Positions 61,974 to 64,000 of a stretch of 64,000 nt of DNA are shown piece by piece. The stretch comes from Comamonadaceae bacterium (lineage in GTDB: Bacteria > Pseudomonadota > Gammaproteobacteria > Burkholderiales > Burkholderiaceae_C). The DNA lies in NCBI GenBank assembly GCA_947448745.1, contig CANFOQ010000004.1:1-64000 (forward strand), in the 5' to 3' direction. The position numbers were made by a program, and so were the translations under genes. Position 1 is the stretch's first letter. Each line of letters opens with the position of its first letter. The notes below the pieces were generated by a model, which saw only the letters and a list, made by a program, of their open reading frames with translations, had not been told where the DNA came from and searched no databases.

Positions 61974-62540
61974 ATGTTCTTCAATATCCCCACCCTCATG
62001 ACTTGGACCCGCATCATTGCGATTCCCTTTTTGGTGTGGGTTTACCAGTGGCCCGTGGAAATGCCACTTCGCAATCTGATAGCGACGCTGATGTTCATTC
62101 TTTTTGCACTCACTGATTGGCTAGATGGTTACTTGGCAAGGAAGCTCAACCAAACATCTGCCTTCGGGGCATTTCTAGATCCGGTTGCAGACAAAATTTT
62201 GGTGTGTGCCAGTTTGCTGGTATTGGTCGATTTGGGGCGTGTGGATGTGATCGTCGCTTTGTTGATCATTGGTCGTGAAATTGCGATCTCATCATTGCGC
62301 GAATGGATGGCTCAAATAGGTGCGTACAAGAGTGTGGCCGTCCACATGTTAGGCAAGGTGAAGACCACGGTGCAGATGGTGGCCATTCCATTTTTGCTGC
62401 TGGACGCGCAAGTGGGTTGGGGCATCGACACTGGTCATTTGGGCAGATTTTTGATTTGGATCGCTGCCATTTTGACGGTTTGGTCCATGGTTTACTATTT
62501 ACAAAAAGCCATGCCGTTCATCAAGGAAAATGCAAAATAA
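61974..62540 (+). CDS. pgsA: CDP-diacylglycerol--glycerol-3-phosphate phosphatidyltransferase
   Basis: 188 residues from ATG 61974. CDP-alcohol motif DG-x2-AR-x8-G-x3-D-x3-D at 51-73 (DGYLARKLNQTSAFGAFLDPVAD), with several membrane helices. It makes phosphatidylglycerol phosphate. It sits 4 bp behind dnaE and is probably cotranscribed with it, an unusual pairing. Confidence 0.94.
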   Translation: MFFNIPTLMTWTRIIAIPFLVWVYQWPVEMPLRNLIATLMFILFALTDWLDGYLARKLNQTSAFGAFLDPVADKILVCASLLVLVDLGRVDVIVALLIIGREIAISSLREWMAQIGAYKSVAVHMLGKVKTTVQMVAIPFLLLDAQVGWGIDTGHLGRFLIWIAAILTVWSMVYYLQKAMPFIKENAK

Positions 62541-62553
62541 GCTTTTATCCACT

Positions 62554-62582
62554 CTGAACAAGTGTTTAAAACCCACTAGAAT
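62554..62582 (+). promoter_or_regulatory. promoter of hupB
   Basis: -35 CTGAAC (62554-62559), 17-bp spacer, -10 TAGAAT (62577-62582). Predicts a leader of about 150 nt before the GTG start. Confidence 0.5.
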
Positions 62583-62616
62583 AGTGCCGCACTGGTTGAA
62601 AGTTGGCTGTTGTACG

Positions 62617-62657
62617 AAGGCTTGAGCTGATGGATTTGTTTTCCGTTTTCAAGCCTT
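62617..62657 (+). repeat. leader hairpin of hupB
   Basis: Perfect 9-bp arms AAGGCTTGA (62617-62625) and TCAAGCCTT (62649-62657) with a 23-base loop, inside the 5' leader. Possible mRNA-level control of the abundant HU protein. Confidence 0.45.
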
Positions 62658-62741
62658 GCGAATTTCCAATTTTTGTTCTAAGTGCAAAAACATGTTGAAT
62701 TTAACCACCTAAAAATCACACCTGATGTCAAGGGGACCCTT

Positions 62742-63014
62742 GTGAACAAAACTGAACTGATCGAACACATTGCAGCACACGCTGATATTTCCAAAGCAGC
62801 GGCTACACGAGCTTTGGAATCCACCATTGATGCTGTCAAAGCCACTTTGAAAAAAGGCGGCTCGGTATCTCTAGTGGGCTTTGGCACTTTTGAAGTGACC
62901 AAACGCGCTGCTCGCAATGGTCGCAACCCTGCTACTGGCGCCGCTATCAAGATCAAGGCCGCCAAAGTTCCCAAGTTTCGCCCAGGTAAAGCATTGAAAG
63001 ATGCTTTGAACTGA
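62742..63014 (+). CDS. hupB: histone-like DNA-binding protein HU
   Basis: 90 residues from GTG 62742 (AAGGGG upstream). [32 protein letters not shown] and the arm [45 protein letters not shown] are HU signatures. Ninety residues is the normal HU length; earlier in-frame codons are leader. It bends and packages DNA and may bind the inverted-repeat structures noted above. Confidence 0.95.
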   Translation: MNKTELIEHIAAHADISKAAATRALESTIDAVKATLKKGGSVSLVGFGTFEVTKRAARNGRNPATGAAIKIKAAKVPKFRPGKALKDALN

Positions 63015-63029
63015 GCTGCGGATAAGGTG

Positions 63030-63105
63030 GGGTGCTTAGCTCAGTTGGTAGAGCGGCGCCCTTACAAGGCGTAGGTCGGCGGTTCGAGACCGTCAGCACC
63101 CACCA
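63030..63105 (+). tRNA. tRNA-Val (anticodon TAC)
   Basis: 76 nt including CCA. Acceptor GGGTGCT pairs with AGCACCC, D-arm AGCTCAGTTGGTAGAGC, anticodon loop CTTACAA, T-arm GGTTCGAGACC. The encoded CCA is at 63103-63105. A terminator begins 9 bases later. Confidence 0.97.
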
Positions 63106-63113
63106 CCCACTCT

Positions 63114-63142
63114 AAGGCGAACCCTGGTTCGCCTTTTCTTTT
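63114..63142 (+). terminator. Rho-independent terminator after tRNA-Val
   Basis: Arms AAGGCGAACC (63114-63123) and GGTTCGCCTT (63126-63135) with a CT loop, then TTCTTTT. Confidence 0.9.
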
Positions 63143-63159
63143 ATCAAAGAGTCCACGCC

Positions 63160-64000
63160 ATGTTTGAATTCATTCGCACGCATAAAAAGATCATGCAGAT
63201 CCTGCTGATCATTTTGATTTTTCCTTCATTTGTGTTGTTCGGCATTGATGGCTACAAGCGCTTCCAAGACAAAGGTGAAACGGTTGCCACGGTCGATGGC
63301 ATCAATATTTCCAAGGAAGAGTGGGAGAACGCACACAAGATTGAAATCGACAGGATGCGTGCTTCGATGCCTGGCGTTGACTCAAGCATGTTTGACACGC
63401 CTGCCATGAAATATGGCGTGTTGGAAAGAATGGTTCAGTCCAAGGTGCTTGAGGCCACGGCGCGAAAGTTGAACTTGACCATTTCCGACCAGCGCGTAGT
63501 CCAATCCATCGCCCAGATGGAGGCGCTTGCTTCTTTGAAAAAACCTGATGGCTCATTGGACATTGAAAAATACAAACAGTTGCTGGCAGCCCAGGGCATG
63601 TCGCCTGAGATTTTTGAAGCCCGCATGAGAGGGGATTTGTCAGTGCGTCAAGTGGTGAACGGCGTCACACAAAGCACAGTGACTTTTCCTTCACAAGTGG
63701 ACGTGGCCATGAAGGCCTTCAAGCAGCAGCGCGAAATTCAAGTGGCTATTTTTTCAGCGTCTGATTACTTAGACCAAGCCAAGCCATCGGATGATGAAAT
63801 CAAAGCTTATTTCAGCAAGCATGCTGATGATTACAAATCCATTGAAACGGCTGACATTGAATTCGTAACGCTCGATCTGGCCTCCATTGAAAAAACAATC
63901 AATGTGAGCGAAGCCGAGTTGAAAGCCTACTTTGATCAAAACCAAGCTGCGCTGATGTCCAAAGAGGAACGTCGCGCAAGTCACATCCTGATCAATGCCG
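63160..64000 (+). CDS. ppiD: periplasmic peptidyl-prolyl isomerase/chaperone PpiD, 5' part
   Basis: 280 codons from ATG 63160 to the window end, frame open. One N-terminal membrane anchor (KIMQILLIILIFPSFVLFGI) and a SurA-like chaperone domain (VDGINISKEEWENAHKIEIDRM...). The parvulin isomerase domain is just starting at the edge (ERRASHILINA). It is anchored in the inner membrane and helps newly exported proteins fold. Confidence 0.92.
   Translation, partial: MFEFIRTHKKIMQILLIILIFPSFVLFGIDGYKRFQDKGETVATVDGINISKEEWENAHKIEIDRMRASMPGVDSSMFDTPAMKYGVLERMVQSKVLEATARKLNLTISDQRVVQSIAQMEALASLKKPDGSLDIEKYKQLLAAQGMSPEIFEARMRGDLSVRQVVNGVTQSTVTFPSQVDVAMKAFKQQREIQVAIFSASDYLDQAKPSDDEIKAYFSKHADDYKSIETADIEFVTLDLASIEKTINVSEAELKAYFDQNQAALMSKEERRASHILINA

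Overview
The window looks like a betaproteobacterial chromosome, most like Comamonadaceae (Limnohabitans/Rhodoferax type) in order Burkholderiales. The reasons are gene content and order: trxA-rho-rpmE2; lptF/lptG divergent from pepA-holC; a pst-phoU-phoB-phoR cluster with ppx divergent; thiO-thiS-thiG-thiE; and an assimilatory APS-reductase type sulfur cluster with a DUF934 gene. The assignment rests on reading protein sequences by eye; no database search or GC calculation was run.

Layout. Bases 1-820 are the edge of an integrated element: the 5' part of a tyrosine integrase gene, a gene-free att-proximal stretch, and the 5' half of a tRNA-Asn gene cut at its anticodon loop. Next come a decayed small membrane-protein gene and an arsenic operon (arsR-arsC-aqpS-arsH), then mobA with a LysR regulator, an NmrA-like dehydrogenase, an acyl-CoA ligase, TetR and XRE regulators. 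Thiamine genes fill 8.7-13.9 kb: thiOSGE, thiD, and a TPP-riboswitch-controlled permease gene cytX. A large sulfur region spans 13.9-28.4 kb. On the minus strand it runs tauE-cysI-DUF934-cysH-cysD-cysN-fdxA-fnr. On the plus strand it runs cysT-cysW-cysA-metY, then sulfate-binding protein and a porin. Its regulator cysB and the siroheme chelatase gene cbiX lie at 37.7-39.1 kb.

Between them are mnmC (C-terminal half type), yggX, dsbB, argA and a long hrpA helicase gene. hrpA carries in-frame copies of a 56-bp palindromic repeat, the most unusual feature of the window. Two toxin-antitoxin pairs (vapBC-like and higBA-like) sit back to back between hrpA and cysB. The right part is mostly housekeeping: lptFG, pepA-holC, a solute-binding protein, ppx, the phosphate operon pstSCAB-phoU-phoB-phoR, a MATE exporter with a GT-C-like membrane protein, trxA-rho-rpmE2, dnaE-pgsA, hupB, tRNA-Val(TAC) and the start of ppiD.

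How the genes fit together. Sulfate would cross the outer membrane (possibly through the porin), be bound by Sbp and imported by CysTWA. It is then activated by CysDN, reduced by the Fe-S APS reductase CysH and the siroheme enzyme CysI (siroheme iron from CbiX), and fixed into homocysteine by the OAH sulfhydrylase. Ferredoxin and its reductase lie in the same gene string and are plausible electron donors, as no cysJ is present. Sulfur also feeds ThiS/ThiG for the thiazole of thiamine. The phosphate cluster is a textbook Pho module with a candidate PHO box before pstS.
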